This document shows, piece after piece, positions 32,616 through 41,054 of a DNA stretch of 64,000 nucleotides (within the stretch, counting starts at the first letter, position 1; each line of letters begins with the position of its first letter). The stretch is taken from contig NZ_VCHX02000350.1 in assembly GCF_005768555.2 (NCBI RefSeq), forward strand, positions 1-64,000, written 5' to 3'. The notes beneath the pieces are model-generated. The model was given only the letters and a program-made list of their open reading frames with translations, did not search any database and was not told the origin of the DNA. The translations under genes and the position numbers were made by a program. The stretch comes from Streptomyces sporangiiformans (GTDB lineage: Bacteria > Actinomycetota > Actinomycetes > Streptomycetales > Streptomycetaceae).

Positions 32616-33119
32616 CTACCGCTGAGGGCGACGCAGCAGGAAGTTCATCGCGGTCATCGTGAGCACGGGCTCGCCGCGCTGGTTGAGCACCTCGATGCCG
32701 GTGTGGACGAGTCCGCGGTCCGGCTTCGAGCGGGAGACTCGGGCCTGTCGCACCGTCGTACGGATCGACAGGCTGTCGCCCGGGCGGACCGGCCGCACCC
32801 AGCGCAGCTCGTCGACGCCGGGGGAGCCGAGGCTCGCGACCTTGCTCACGTAGTGGTCGGCGTACATCCGCATCATGAGGGCCGTGGTGTGCCAGCCGCT
32901 GGCGATCAGCCCCTCGAAAGGGCCGTTCTCGGCGGTCTCGGGGTCGGTGTGGATGCTCTGCGGGTCGAAGTCCCCGGCGAACCGGAGGACGTCCTCCTCG
33001 CTCACCGTGATGCTGCCGTAGACGTACACCGAACCCGGGACGTAGTCCTCGAAGTACCGGTGCTCGATGGGGGTGTCGAAATCCGCGTCGCTCAGCGGGG
33101 TGGTGGCGGAGCTCGTCAT
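32616..33119 (-). CDS. MaoC-family (R)-hydratase-like protein
   Basis: A 167-residue single hot-dog-fold protein. The hydratase motif is RFAGDFDPQSIHTDPE with the catalytic pair Asp52 and His57, followed by the family's SGWHTTALMMRMYAD helix. Such enzymes hydrate enoyl-CoA or act on related thioesters. ATG at 33119 gives the usual family length. It lies 67 bp upstream of the methyltransferase on the same strand and may be co-transcribed. Confidence 0.88.
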   Translation of the reverse strand: MTSSATTPLSDADFDTPIEHRYFEDYVPGSVYVYGSITVSEEDVLRFAGDFDPQSIHTDPETAENGPFEGLIASGWHTTALMMRMYADHYVSKVASLGSPGVDELRWVRPVRPGDSLSIRTTVRQARVSRSKPDRGLVHTGIEVLNQRGEPVLTMTAMNFLLRRPQR

Positions 33120-33489
33120 GAGCGGCACGATAACCGCCGCGTCGGTCCTGCCGCACAACGCCGTCGAGAACACCGCGTACGGCGGCCGGGTGCCGCCTGC
33201 GTTCGCAGGTCACCGTGGCCGGTGACAGACTTACGACGTGGCCGTCTGCCTGCCAGTGAGCCTGGCACGACGAGGAGGCCGGATGTTGTCATGCGCAATC
33301 GCCGGGGTCGGTTCACGGCCGTCCGCGCGCCGTCCGCCGAGGCCCGCAGCTCGCAAGTTCCAGGTCCGCATGATCCAGGTCCGGCCCGGCCGTGCCCCCT
33401 GTGCGTCCAGCAGGTGCGGAGCCGGACCGCTCCACGAGGGACTCTGATCGCGCCTCGCCCCGGCAGAAGGACGAAGGAGGTCTTTCACC
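33120..33489. promoter_or_regulatory. Promoter region of the xylose/ribose-type ABC transporter
   Basis: A 370-bp gap between the MaoC start and the transporter. It holds a perfect inverted repeat GTCACCG (33209-33215) / CGGTGAC (33220-33226) with a TGGC loop, and two direct repeats CCAGGTCCG at 33360 and 33375, 15 bp apart. A strong AAGGAGG precedes the transporter ATG. No gene is supported here. Confidence 0.4.
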
Positions 33490-34581
33490 ATGAAGACCTG
33501 TATCCGGGACGCTGCCCTGGCCGTCGCCGCGCTGTCGACGGCCGTCGCGCTCGCGGCCTGCGGACAGGACGGCGGGGGCGGCGGGGGCGCGGAGGGCGCC
33601 GCGCAGATCGGCATGCTGTTGCCGGACGACACCACGGCTCGCTGGGAGACGCAGGACATGCCCCTGCTGGAGAAGGAGGTCAAGGAGCTCTGTGGCGACT
33701 GCACGATCGAGCACGCCAACGCCAAGGGCGATGTGGCCACCCAGCAGAACCAGGTGGAATCCATGATCATCAAGGGCGTCGACGCGATCGTGCTCGTGGC
33801 CGTGGACGCCGCGTCGCTCGGCGCCGCGGTCACGAGGGCGGACCAGGCCGGCATCCCGGTGATCGCCTACGACCGGCTCGCCGAGGGCCCCATCTCGGGG
33901 TACGTCTCCTTCGACGGTGAGGAGGTCGGAGAGCTCCAGGGCATGGCACTCCTCCAGGCCATGGGCCCGAGGGCGGACGGCGGCCAGATCGTCATGATGA
34001 ACGGTGACCCCACCGACCCCAACGCGGTCTCGTTCAAGAAGGGCGCGCTGTCCGTACTCCAGGACCGGGTGAAGATCGGCAAGTTGTACGACACACCTGC
34101 GTGGAGGGCGGAGACGGCCCACATGAACATGTCCAGCTCGCTCTCGGCCCTGGGCGCCGAGAACATCCACGGCATCTACGCCGCCAACGACGGCCTGGCC
34201 GCCGGCAGTATCTCCGCCCTCAAGGCGAACAAGGTCAGCCCGCTGCCCCCTGTCACCGGCCAGGACGCCGAACTCGGAGCCCTGCGGCGCATCGTCGGCG
34301 GCGAGCAGTACATGACCGTTTACAAGCCCTTCGGCCCCGAGGCTTCCGCCGGCGCCGCCATGGCTCTGGCCGCGGCCCGCGGTGAGAGTCTCGACAACGT
34401 CGCCACGGGACAGGTGCGCGCCAGCACCGGGAAGCTGGTTCCGGCCGTCCTGCTCACCCCGGTGTCCGTGACGGTCAGCAACATCGACGACACCTTGGTG
34501 AAGGACGGCGTGTACACGGTCCAGCAGATCTGCACCCCGCAACTCAGGGCGGCCTGCGACAGGGCCGGCCTCACCGGATAG
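33490..34581 (+). CDS. Sugar ABC transporter substrate-binding lipoprotein (XylF/ribose type)
   Basis: A 363-residue periplasmic-binding-protein-like lipoprotein with lipobox LAAC (Cys24). The fold is type I sugar binding: IGMLLPDDTTARWETQDMPLLEKEVKE, ALVQQNQVESMIIKGVDAIVLVAVD and IPVIAYDRLAEG are its strand-helix units, close to D-xylose-binding proteins. It delivers a pentose or similar sugar to the permease encoded two genes on. The ATG at 33490 follows AAGGAGGTC. A short gap of 52 bp separates it from the ATPase. Confidence 0.9.
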   Translation: MKTCIRDAALAVAALSTAVALAACGQDGGGGGGAEGAAQIGMLLPDDTTARWETQDMPLLEKEVKELCGDCTIEHANAKGDVATQQNQVESMIIKGVDAIVLVAVDAASLGAAVTRADQAGIPVIAYDRLAEGPISGYVSFDGEEVGELQGMALLQAMGPRADGGQIVMMNGDPTDPNAVSFKKGALSVLQDRVKIGKLYDTPAWRAETAHMNMSSSLSALGAENIHGIYAANDGLAAGSISALKANKVSPLPPVTGQDAELGALRRIVGGEQYMTVYKPFGPEASAGAAMALAAARGESLDNVATGQVRASTGKLVPAVLLTPVSVTVSNIDDTLVKDGVYTVQQICTPQLRAACDRAGLTG

Positions 34582-34633
34582 GCCGGTTTCCGGTTTCCCA
34601 CCACAGCCGGACCCGGGAAGGAGGTGGTTTTCC

Positions 34634-35407
34634 GTGCCGACTCCGCCCCTGCTGGCGCTGCGCGGTGTGTGCAAGCGCTTCGGCGTCGTCCAGGTCCTCA
34701 AGGACGTCGAACTGGAGGTCCGTGCCGGCGAGGTCGTGGCGCTGCTGGGTGACAACGGAGCCGGCAAGTCCACCCTGGTGAAGGTGATCTCCGGCGTCGC
34801 CCCCGCGGACCGGGGTGTCATCGAGTGGGAGGGCCGGGCGGTCCAGATCCGGCGCCCCCACGACGCCCGGGATCTCGGCATCGCCACCGTCTACCAGGAC
34901 TTCGCACTGTGCGGGAACCTCGACATCGTCGGCAACCTGTTCCTCGGACGGGAGATCCGCAATTACGGGTTTCTCGACGAGGTGGAGATGGAGCGCCGTA
35001 CCCGGGACCTGCTGGAGCACCTGACGACGGGCGTCCCCGATCTGAGGGCCCCCGTCGTCTCCCTGTCCAGCGGTCAGCGGCAGACGGTCGCCATAGCCCG
35101 CTCGGTCCTCGGCGACCCGCGGATCCTCCTCCTGGACGAACCGACCGCGTCCCTGGGCTTCGAACAGACCACCCTGGTCCTGGACCTCGTCGACCGGCTG
35201 CGCGACCGAGGGCTCGGGGTACTGCTCATCAGTCACAACATGGGTGATGTCAAAGCACTCGCGGACCGGGCGGCGGTGCTGCGGCTCGGTCGCAACAACG
35301 GCTTCTTCGATGTGAACACCGTGTCCCAGGAACAGATCATCTCCTCCATCACCGGCGCCACGGAGAACGTGCCCCGTCGCATGGCCCCCCGGGAGGAAGC
35401 GTGGTGA
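34634..35407 (+). CDS. Sugar ABC transporter ATPase (single-domain, XylG/RbsA N-half type)
   Basis: A 257-residue ATPase: Walker A LGDNGAGKST, ABC signature LSSGQRQTVAIAR and Walker B ILLLDEPTASLG. Canonical XylG/RbsA proteins have two such domains (about 500 residues); here there is only one, as seen in many actinobacterial pentose transporters. It starts with GTG at 34634 after a GGAGGTGG site, and its stop overlaps the permease start. Confidence 0.9.
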   Translation: MPTPPLLALRGVCKRFGVVQVLKDVELEVRAGEVVALLGDNGAGKSTLVKVISGVAPADRGVIEWEGRAVQIRRPHDARDLGIATVYQDFALCGNLDIVGNLFLGREIRNYGFLDEVEMERRTRDLLEHLTTGVPDLRAPVVSLSSGQRQTVAIARSVLGDPRILLLDEPTASLGFEQTTLVLDLVDRLRDRGLGVLLISHNMGDVKALADRAAVLRLGRNNGFFDVNTVSQEQIISSITGATENVPRRMAPREEAW

Positions 35408-36684
35408 AAGGGATACGTAAACCGGCGGACCGCACTCGGGCCGACTCCGCCCCCTCCACCGCCGAGTCCGGGCCGCCGCACCGGGGGCGGGACATCGTCC
35501 GTGCCGTGGAGGCCTTGGCCGCCGCGTTCCGGCACAGGGTGAGGGCCGGCGAACTGGGCTCGTTCCCGGTCGTCCTCGTTCTGCTCGCGGTCTGGATCGT
35601 CTTCCAGACCCTCAACGAGAACTTCCTCTCACCACGGAACCTGTCCAATCTCGGCGTGGACATCGTCGGTACCGGCCTGATCGCGGTCGGTATCGTTTTC
35701 GTGCTGCTGATCGGCGAGATCGACCTGTCGGTCGGCTCGATCAGCGGTCTGGCGGCGGCTGTCTTCGCCGTGCTGAACGTAAATCACGGCGTGCCGGAGT
35801 GGCTCGCCGTCATGGTCGGGGTGCTCGTGGGGACCGCGGCGGGGACTGTCCAGGGCGCGTCCTTCGCGAAGACGCGTGTGCCCGCGTTCGTCGTCACGCT
35901 CGCGGGGTTGCTGGCCTGGAACGGCCTCATGCTCTACATCCTCGGTACCAGTGGCACGATCAACATCGACGAGAACGGCTTCGTCGCCAAGCTCACCAGC
36001 CACTACTTCTCCAACGACGCCGCCGCCTACGGTCTGGCGGCGGTCGGTGCGGGCCTGGTCTTCCTCGCGTCCTACTGGGACAGGCGCCGCCGCAGGGCTG
36101 TCGGCATGCCGCACCGCTCGCTCCTGGAGATCGGGGTACGCACGGGAGTGCTCGCGGTGATCGCGTTCGCCGCCGCGTATGTGCTCAACCGGTTCCAGGG
36201 ACTGCCGCTGGCTCTCCTGATCTTCCTCGTCCTGGTGGCCGGCCTGGACGTCGTCCTGCGCCGCACGCACTACGGGCGGCAGGTCTACGCACTCGGCGGC
36301 GGAGTCGAGGCGGCCCTCCGTGCCAGCCTCAGGGTGGTGCGCGTGCAGACGGCGGTACTCGCGGTCTCCGGCACGATGGCCGCGATCGGCGGCCTGTTCC
36401 TCGCCTCACGGATCACCTCGGTGAGCCAGACCTCGGGCTCGGGCGTCCTGCTGCTGAACGCCATCGCGGCAGCGGTCATCGGAGGCACCAGCCTGTTCGG
36501 GGGACGCGGGAGGACCTGGTCCGCGGTGCTCGGCATCCTGGTCATCGAGTCGGTCGCCTCGGGTATGGCGATCACGGACACCCCCATCGCCGTCCAGTTC
36601 ATGATCACCGGCGGGGTGCTGTTCGCCGCCGTGGTCATCGACTCGCTGTCGCGGCGCTCCCAGGAGGCACACGGCCGGGCCTGA
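35404..36684 (+). CDS. Sugar ABC transporter permease (XylH/RbsC type)
   Basis: A 426-residue inner-membrane permease with about ten helices. The motif GEIDLSVGSISGLAAAVFAVL is the hallmark of the ribose/xylose permease family; GGVEAALRASLRVVRVQ corresponds to the ATPase contact loop. Two GTG codons follow GGGAGG; 35404 is best spaced and gives a GTGA overlap with the ATPase stop. No xylose isomerase or kinase is nearby, so the sugar is uncertain. Confidence 0.9.
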   Translation: MKGIRKPADRTRADSAPSTAESGPPHRGRDIVRAVEALAAAFRHRVRAGELGSFPVVLVLLAVWIVFQTLNENFLSPRNLSNLGVDIVGTGLIAVGIVFVLLIGEIDLSVGSISGLAAAVFAVLNVNHGVPEWLAVMVGVLVGTAAGTVQGASFAKTRVPAFVVTLAGLLAWNGLMLYILGTSGTINIDENGFVAKLTSHYFSNDAAAYGLAAVGAGLVFLASYWDRRRRRAVGMPHRSLLEIGVRTGVLAVIAFAAAYVLNRFQGLPLALLIFLVLVAGLDVVLRRTHYGRQVYALGGGVEAALRASLRVVRVQTAVLAVSGTMAAIGGLFLASRITSVSQTSGSGVLLLNAIAAAVIGGTSLFGGRGRTWSAVLGILVIESVASGMAITDTPIAVQFMITGGVLFAAVVIDSLSRRSQEAHGRA

Positions 36685-36708
36685 CGAGTCCGTGATCAGC
36701 GGTCGTGA

Positions 36709-38823
36709 TCAGCGGTGGGGTGCGGGATCGGGGGCGAAGGGCCGTGCGCGGGCTATGAGCAGCGCGACGTCGTCGTGGTCGTCGGGGTGGCGGAGGTTGT
36801 GCAGGAGCCGGTCGCAGGTTTCTTCCAGGGGGGAGTCGGCTGCGTCGAGCAGGTGCACGAGCGTGTCGAGGCGGTCGTCGATGGGGTGCTCGCGGGTTTC
36901 GACGAGTCCGTCGGTGTACAGGACCAGTTGGTCGCCGGGCGCGAGGCTGAGGGTGGTGGTTTCGAAGGGGACGCCGCCGACGCCGAGGGGGGTGCCGGTG
37001 GGCAGGTCGAGCAGGTGCGGGTGCCTGCCGTAGGGGACGAGGACCGGGGGCAGGTGGCCGGCGTTGGCGATGAGGCACTCGGCGCGGTGGGGATCGTAGG
37101 CGGCGTAGACGCAGGTGGCGATGTACTGCTCCAGCCTGGAGGTGATCGTGTCGAGGTGCTGGAGGACCCGGGCGGGGTCGAGGTCGAGTTCGGCGAAGGC
37201 GGCGGTGGCGGTGCGCAGGCGGCCCATGGCGGCGGCGGCGTCGATGCCGCTGCCCATGACGTCGCCCACGACGAGCGCGGTCCTGTCCCGGTCGAGCGGG
37301 AGGACGTCGTACCAGTCGCCGCCGACCTCGTAGGCGGCCTGCGCCGGCTCGTACCGGGAAGCGACCCGCAGGCCGGGAAGGTGGGGCGGGTGCTCCGGAA
37401 GCAGGCTGCGCTGCAGGGTCACGGCGGCGTTGCGCATGCTCTGGTGCGTACGGGCGTTGTCGATGCACACCGCGGTGCGGGAGGCCAGCTCGACGGCGAT
37501 GGCGAGGTCGTCCTCGTCGAAGGGCCGCGGATCGCGGGCGCGGGCGAGACCCACGAAGCCGAGGATCGTGCCGCGGGCGGCGAGCGGAACGGCCAGGTAG
37601 GAGTGCACTCCGGCGCGGGCCAGGCGGGTGGCGGACCGTTCGTCGGGGGCGATGAGAGACAGGTCGTTTCCGTCGGCGTGCCGGATCAGGACGGGCCGGC
37701 CGGTGCGCACGCAGCGGGTGGCCAGACGGTCGGCGTCGTACGAGGCGACCTGGCCCGGCGGACCGGCGGCATGGACGGCTTCGGTGGGGTAGGCGGCCCG
37801 CACCGCGAGGGCGCGGAAGAACGCGGGGCCGCTGCGGGCGGCGGGGCGGTGCTCATCGAGGACGGACTCGAGTACGTCGACGACCGCCACGTCGGAGAAG
37901 TCGGCGATGGTGACCTCGGCCAGCTCCCGGGCTGTCTGTTCGACCTCCAGGGTGGTGCCGATGCGGGCGGAGCCGTCGGCGATCAGGGCCAGACGCCGTC
38001 GGGTCTCGGTGGCCTCCAGGGTCGACTGATGCCGCTCGGTGACGTCCACCACCAGCTCGGCCACCCCGAGCACCTGTCCCTGGGCGTCCTCCAGCCGGTA
38101 CACCGAGAGCGACCAGGCATGCTGGTGCTCCGGGTCGGCTCTGGTGCGGGCGACGATGGTGGTCTGCTCGACCAGAGGGTTCCCGGTCTTGAGGACCTGC
38201 CGCATCGCGACCTCGGCCGCCTCGAACTCCGGGGCGCTCATGATCTCGCGGTAGTAGTGGCCGAGGTGGTCCTCCGCGGGGATGCCGTGCATCCGCTCCA
38301 GGGCGGGGTTGACGGCCGCATACCGCAGATCGGTGTCGAGGATCGCGATCCCGATGGGGGACTGGGAGATCAGCCGCGTGGACAGGGCGACGTCCCGCTC
38401 CACCTCGCGCAGCGTGGGGGAGTCGGTGCCGAGCCCGAGGGCGTAGAAGTCGCCGCGGTCGTCCAGCAGCCGCATGTTGCGCCACTCCACCAGCCGCGTG
38501 GTGCCGTCCTTGCGCCGGACGGGGAACGAGCCGCCCCAGCTCTGACCGGTCTTCATGACGTCGGTGAACTTCTCGATCACCCAGTCCCAGTGCTCTTCGT
38601 GCACGAGCAGCCGCGCGGCGTACTGGCCGAGCGCCTCCTCGGCGGTATGGCCGTACAGCTTCTCGGCCTGCGGACTCCACAGGACGATCCGTCCTTGGGC
38701 GTCCAGCAGGACCGCCGAGACGGCGAGGAGGTCCATCAGCCCGCTCGGCCGCGGTGGCTCGCCCTCCGGCGGGCGGACGTCCGCCCGGCCGATGTCCGCC
38801 GGAGACCTGTTGGATTCGCTCAT
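36709..38823 (-). CDS. PAS-PAS-GAF-PP2C (SpoIIE/RsbU-type) serine phosphatase
   Basis: A 704-residue multi-domain phosphatase. Two PAS domains come first (VSAVLLDAQGRIVLWSPQAEKLYGHTAEEALGQ and SPIGIAILDTDLRYAAVNPALERMHG), then a GAF domain near residues 280-440 (HSYLAVPLAARGTILGFVGLAR), and the PP2C domain with GGDWYD, GDVMGSG, NAGHLPP and YTDGLVETR. It should dephosphorylate an anti-anti-sigma factor in response to a sensed signal. The ATG at 38823 is preferred over a GTG three codons earlier. An RsbW-like kinase gene (50269) is far away. Confidence 0.92.
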   Translation of the reverse strand: MSESNRSPADIGRADVRPPEGEPPRPSGLMDLLAVSAVLLDAQGRIVLWSPQAEKLYGHTAEEALGQYAARLLVHEEHWDWVIEKFTDVMKTGQSWGGSFPVRRKDGTTRLVEWRNMRLLDDRGDFYALGLGTDSPTLREVERDVALSTRLISQSPIGIAILDTDLRYAAVNPALERMHGIPAEDHLGHYYREIMSAPEFEAAEVAMRQVLKTGNPLVEQTTIVARTRADPEHQHAWSLSVYRLEDAQGQVLGVAELVVDVTERHQSTLEATETRRRLALIADGSARIGTTLEVEQTARELAEVTIADFSDVAVVDVLESVLDEHRPAARSGPAFFRALAVRAAYPTEAVHAAGPPGQVASYDADRLATRCVRTGRPVLIRHADGNDLSLIAPDERSATRLARAGVHSYLAVPLAARGTILGFVGLARARDPRPFDEDDLAIAVELASRTAVCIDNARTHQSMRNAAVTLQRSLLPEHPPHLPGLRVASRYEPAQAAYEVGGDWYDVLPLDRDRTALVVGDVMGSGIDAAAAMGRLRTATAAFAELDLDPARVLQHLDTITSRLEQYIATCVYAAYDPHRAECLIANAGHLPPVLVPYGRHPHLLDLPTGTPLGVGGVPFETTTLSLAPGDQLVLYTDGLVETREHPIDDRLDTLVHLLDAADSPLEETCDRLLHNLRHPDDHDDVALLIARARPFAPDPAPHR

Positions 38824-39002
38824 CGCAGGCACTTCTTCCGCCGCCCGGCGGCGCCTGGGCGGGCGGTTCCGCCGACCTGTACCTGGAGCACGGCCTGTCC
38901 GCGTCAGCAGGCGCCTCGCCTCCCATGGTCTCTCGGACCATGGGACAGCACACCCCGGTCACCCGGGAACTTCGGCTGCGTACGGGTTCAGCCCGATGAG
39001 CC

Positions 39003-39242
39003 GTGTCCGTACGGGGGCGGGGGCGGCGGCGTGGCGCTCGGCGGGTCGGCCGGCCGGACGAGTCGCGGCGGCGCATCCTCGACGCCACCGTCGTGATCGC
39101 GGGCGAGCGTGGGTACGAGGGCACGTCCATCGCGGCGGTCAGCGCTGAGTGCGGCCTGCCTGCCGGCTCGATCCGCTGGCACCGCCATGGCGGCCGGCGT
39201 GAACTCGTCCAACCCGCGGCAGGCCGACGACGCCGACGATGA
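39003..39242 (+). pseudogene. Truncated TetR-family regulator remnant
   Basis: A 79-residue stub with a good TetR N-terminus (RRRILDATVVIAGERGYEGTSIAAVSAECGLPAGSI) that continues RWHRHGGRRELV where a normal protein reads YWHF-GGKDELV, and then ends in a run of arginines at 39242. In another frame, 39245 onward reads WLSRLVHGLTEDATPAERRW, which resembles the start of a TetR ligand domain, so a frameshift is likely. The gene looks inactive. It is beside the PAS-GAF-PP2C gene but not obviously linked. Confidence 0.6.
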
Positions 39243-39269
39243 CGTGGTTGTCCCGGCTGGTCCACGGGC

Positions 39270-39440
39270 TCACTGAGGACGCGACTCCCGCTGAGCGCCG
39301 ATGGGCCGGTCCAGTGCTTCCTTTGCCTGGTGCTGCGTCTCTTCGGCCACCACGCGAGCTTCTGCCACGACGTCACCGCGTTCGCGTATGAGGCTCTCGT
39401 AGATCGGCAGTTGATCGGTTGCGGGTGAGTTGGGTGTCAC
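39270..39440 (-). CDS. Possible 56-residue acidic small protein
   Basis: A GTG-started frame with an amphipathic sequence rich in Glu and Arg (IYESLIRERGDVVAEARVVAEETQHQAKEALDRP). It is antisense to the end of the TetR remnant. It lacks a clear ribosome-binding site, and its third-position GC is lower than in core genes, as is the neighbouring membrane gene's region. It lies 37 bp downstream of that gene on the same strand, which mildly supports it. Function unknown. Confidence 0.35.
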   Translation of the reverse strand: MTPNSPATDQLPIYESLIRERGDVVAEARVVAEETQHQAKEALDRPIGAQRESRPQ

Positions 39441-39477
39441 GGCATTGGACTTTCTGGGTGTCGTTCAAGGATTGCGA

Positions 39478-39834
39478 TCAGGCGCGGCTGACCCGCGCGG
39501 CGATCCCATGACCGATCAGCAGGTAAAGCACGGCCGGCAGACCGTAATTGAGGAGAACACGAAGGCCCTCCGTGTCCATGGTGAAGATGTCTTGTGACCA
39601 CCAGGCCAGCCAGTCGGCCGTCCCGTGCACGAACTCGACGAAGACATTCGCTGAGTTGGCTTCGAGTAGGTAGAGGAGGATCCACAGCCCGAGGAAACCG
39701 GCGGCGATGTCAGCGATCGTGTGGACAGTCAGGGCTGTCCGCCGGGCAGCGGTCTGGTTCCGCTCGTGGCGGCGCGGGCCGCCCGTGGGCTGGTCGTAGG
39801 AATGGGGGCCGGGCATCGGGTCGATATTGCTCAC
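39478..39834 (-). CDS. Small membrane protein of unknown function
   Basis: A 118-residue protein with two predicted membrane helices (IADIAAGFLGLWILLYLL and LLNYGLPAVLYLLIGHGIAARV) joined by an acidic, Trp-rich loop (FVHGTADWLAWWSQDIF). The N-terminus is Pro/Gly/Arg-rich. I do not recognise the family beyond a general similarity to conserved Streptomyces hypotheticals. GTG at 39834 is the working start; an upstream TTG is less likely. Confidence 0.6.
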   Translation of the reverse strand: MSNIDPMPGPHSYDQPTGGPRRHERNQTAARRTALTVHTIADIAAGFLGLWILLYLLEANSANVFVEFVHGTADWLAWWSQDIFTMDTEGLRVLLNYGLPAVLYLLIGHGIAARVSRA

Positions 39835-40137
39835 TGGAATCCAATCTGACGCATCGCTGTGCAATCCGCTGCATCACGCACATGGGCCGTCGGGCGAACC
39901 CGTGTAGGTCTGCGCCACACTGCGCCGCCGCGTTACACGCCCACGGAATGTCCAGAATTTGGGCACGTATTCTGCATGTTGCTTGAAAGGCGCGAGCAGG
40001 GATTTCTTTACCGACGGCCGGCCACTGCTCCAGGAGAAGGATGGTTCCTGGGAAGGGATGTGGCCTGGTGGTCGGGCTGTTGCTGCGGGGGGTTGGTTTC
40101 CGAGCCGGGGCCAGATGTTCCCGTCGTGACGGGTGCC
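39835..40137. other. Non-coding stretch with no recognised feature
   Basis: About 300 bp of lower-GC DNA between the small membrane gene and the GG-peptide terminator. No reading frame has both a start site and plausible composition, and no repeat was found. Confidence 0.4.
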
Positions 40138-40189
40138 GTGACCGCCCACGGGCCGCGGATCAGGTGACCCGGGGTCCGTGGGCGGGCAC
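40138..40189 (-). terminator. Hairpin downstream of the GG-leader peptide gene
   Basis: The arm at 40138-40151 (GTG-a-CCGCCCACGG) pairs with 40176-40189 (CCGTGGGCGG-g-CAC): 13 paired bases, one mismatch. It lies 11 bp beyond the stop of the GG-peptide gene, the expected terminator position, and supports that small gene as a real transcript. Confidence 0.65.
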
Positions 40190-40199
40190 GCGTGGTAAT

Positions 40200-40394
40200 T
40201 CAGCGAGTGGCGGTCAGGTTCCCGCCCGCCGTGACGCCCTCGGCCGAAGCGGCGGAGAAGAGGCCGGCCGTGAGCTCGCCGAGCGGCGTGTCGACAAGGA
40301 GGCCGCCGGAGGCGCTGCCCCCGATGCCGCCGGAGATGTTGTCCAGTTCGGCGTCGGACATCTCGGCCGTTTCGACCTGGGGGGTGAGGTTCAT
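40200..40394 (-). CDS. Double-glycine leader peptide (candidate RiPP or bacteriocin precursor)
   Basis: A 64-residue peptide, MNLTPQVETAEMSDAELD followed by NISGG at 19-23. The leader (acidic, ELDxISGG ending) closely resembles GG-type leaders of class II lanthipeptides and bacteriocins, cleaved after Gly23. The 41-residue remainder is rich in Gly, Ser, Ala, Thr and Leu and has no Cys, so classical lanthionine rings are impossible. No modifying enzyme, protease-transporter or immunity gene lies within several kb. ATG at 40394 has AAGGG 12 nt upstream, a weak fit. A hairpin follows the stop, and GGGAA-CCA-TTCCC (40460-40472) lies upstream as a possible operator. Confidence 0.65.
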   Translation of the reverse strand: MNLTPQVETAEMSDAELDNISGGIGGSASGGLLVDTPLGELTAGLFSAASAEGVTAGGNLTATR

Positions 40395-40931
40395 GAGGTG
40401 CGGTTTCCCTTCGAATGAAGCACTTTTGAATGGCAGAGTCCCCGTCTGATTCCCGAACTGGGAACCATTCCCGGCGACTTGCGCCATGCGCAGGATCAAA
40501 GCATGCCGTCGAGGGGACAGCCAGCCGATCCGACGTCCAAAACGGGACGCACTGCGAAAGCCGACCCCGTCGGTGTGACTGCGTGATGACCGAACACTCC
40601 GACTCCTTCACATTGCCTGCCGACCTGCTGCACTCACGGCTGAAGGTATCGGATCCCAATACGGACACTTCCACGCCAAAACCGTGAACCGTGAGCACGG
40701 AAGTGACGACTATTCAGGTTCCGCACGACCTCGCGGTGAACGGTGTGCAGGTTTATCGAATTTTCGGGAAGCTGGAACCCCTCATCCCCGCGGCGCATCG
40801 CGTGCACAAGATTGCAACGGGACGGCAACACAACGCTGTTGACGCAGGTGTCCCATACACCGAACATCGGTCTCGGAAGAAACGCTCAACCAGTCGGCAG
40901 AGTCATCCGTGGAGAACTGAGGGGAGTCGCG
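40395..40931. promoter_or_regulatory. Intergenic region between the GG-peptide and the leader peptide
   Basis: A 537-bp divergent region with lower GC than its surroundings. It contains the inverted repeat GGGAA (40460-40464) / TTCCC (40468-40472) in front of the GG-peptide gene, and a TTGACG hexamer near 40839 that could be a -35 for the leader peptide. Small frames here (e.g. 40430-40687) lack ribosome-binding sites and coding bias, so no gene is called. Confidence 0.4.
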
Positions 40932-41054
40932 ATGCAGCGCCGTCGGCCGGTGTCCGCGGACGACGCGGCCCTGGCTCCGTTCCGCGCCTCGCGCTTGGCC
41001 GTGCGTCTCCACGTCGATCTGCGACGTGTCTCCAGCGCTCTCTGTCACGCCTGA
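40932..41054 (+). CDS. Cysteine-type leader peptide (attenuation candidate)
   Basis: A 40-residue peptide with strong ribosome-binding site GAGGGGAG and the ending RLHVDLRRVSSALCHA. This Arg-His-x-Asp-Leu-x-Arg-x-x-(S/A)-A-L-C pattern is familiar from short 'putative leader peptide' genes in front of sulfur-metabolism operons in Streptomyces, where slow translation at the Cys codon is proposed to sense cysteine. The next gene, 187 bp on, is a luciferase-like monooxygenase, a family that includes sulfonate-desulfurising enzymes. The fit to an attenuation system is good, but no terminator/antiterminator pair was worked out. Confidence 0.7.
   Translation: MQRRRPVSADDAALAPFRASRLAVRLHVDLRRVSSALCHA

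Noticed and set aside
39245..39418. Continuation of the TetR gene in another frame
   Set aside because: WLSRLVHGLTEDATPAERRW is suggestive, but the rest (many Pro/Arg) is not; too weak to extend the pseudogene call.
40430..40687. 85-residue plus-strand frame in the accessory stretch
   Set aside because: No ribosome-binding site, poor codon bias, and it overlaps the promoter region of the GG-peptide gene.
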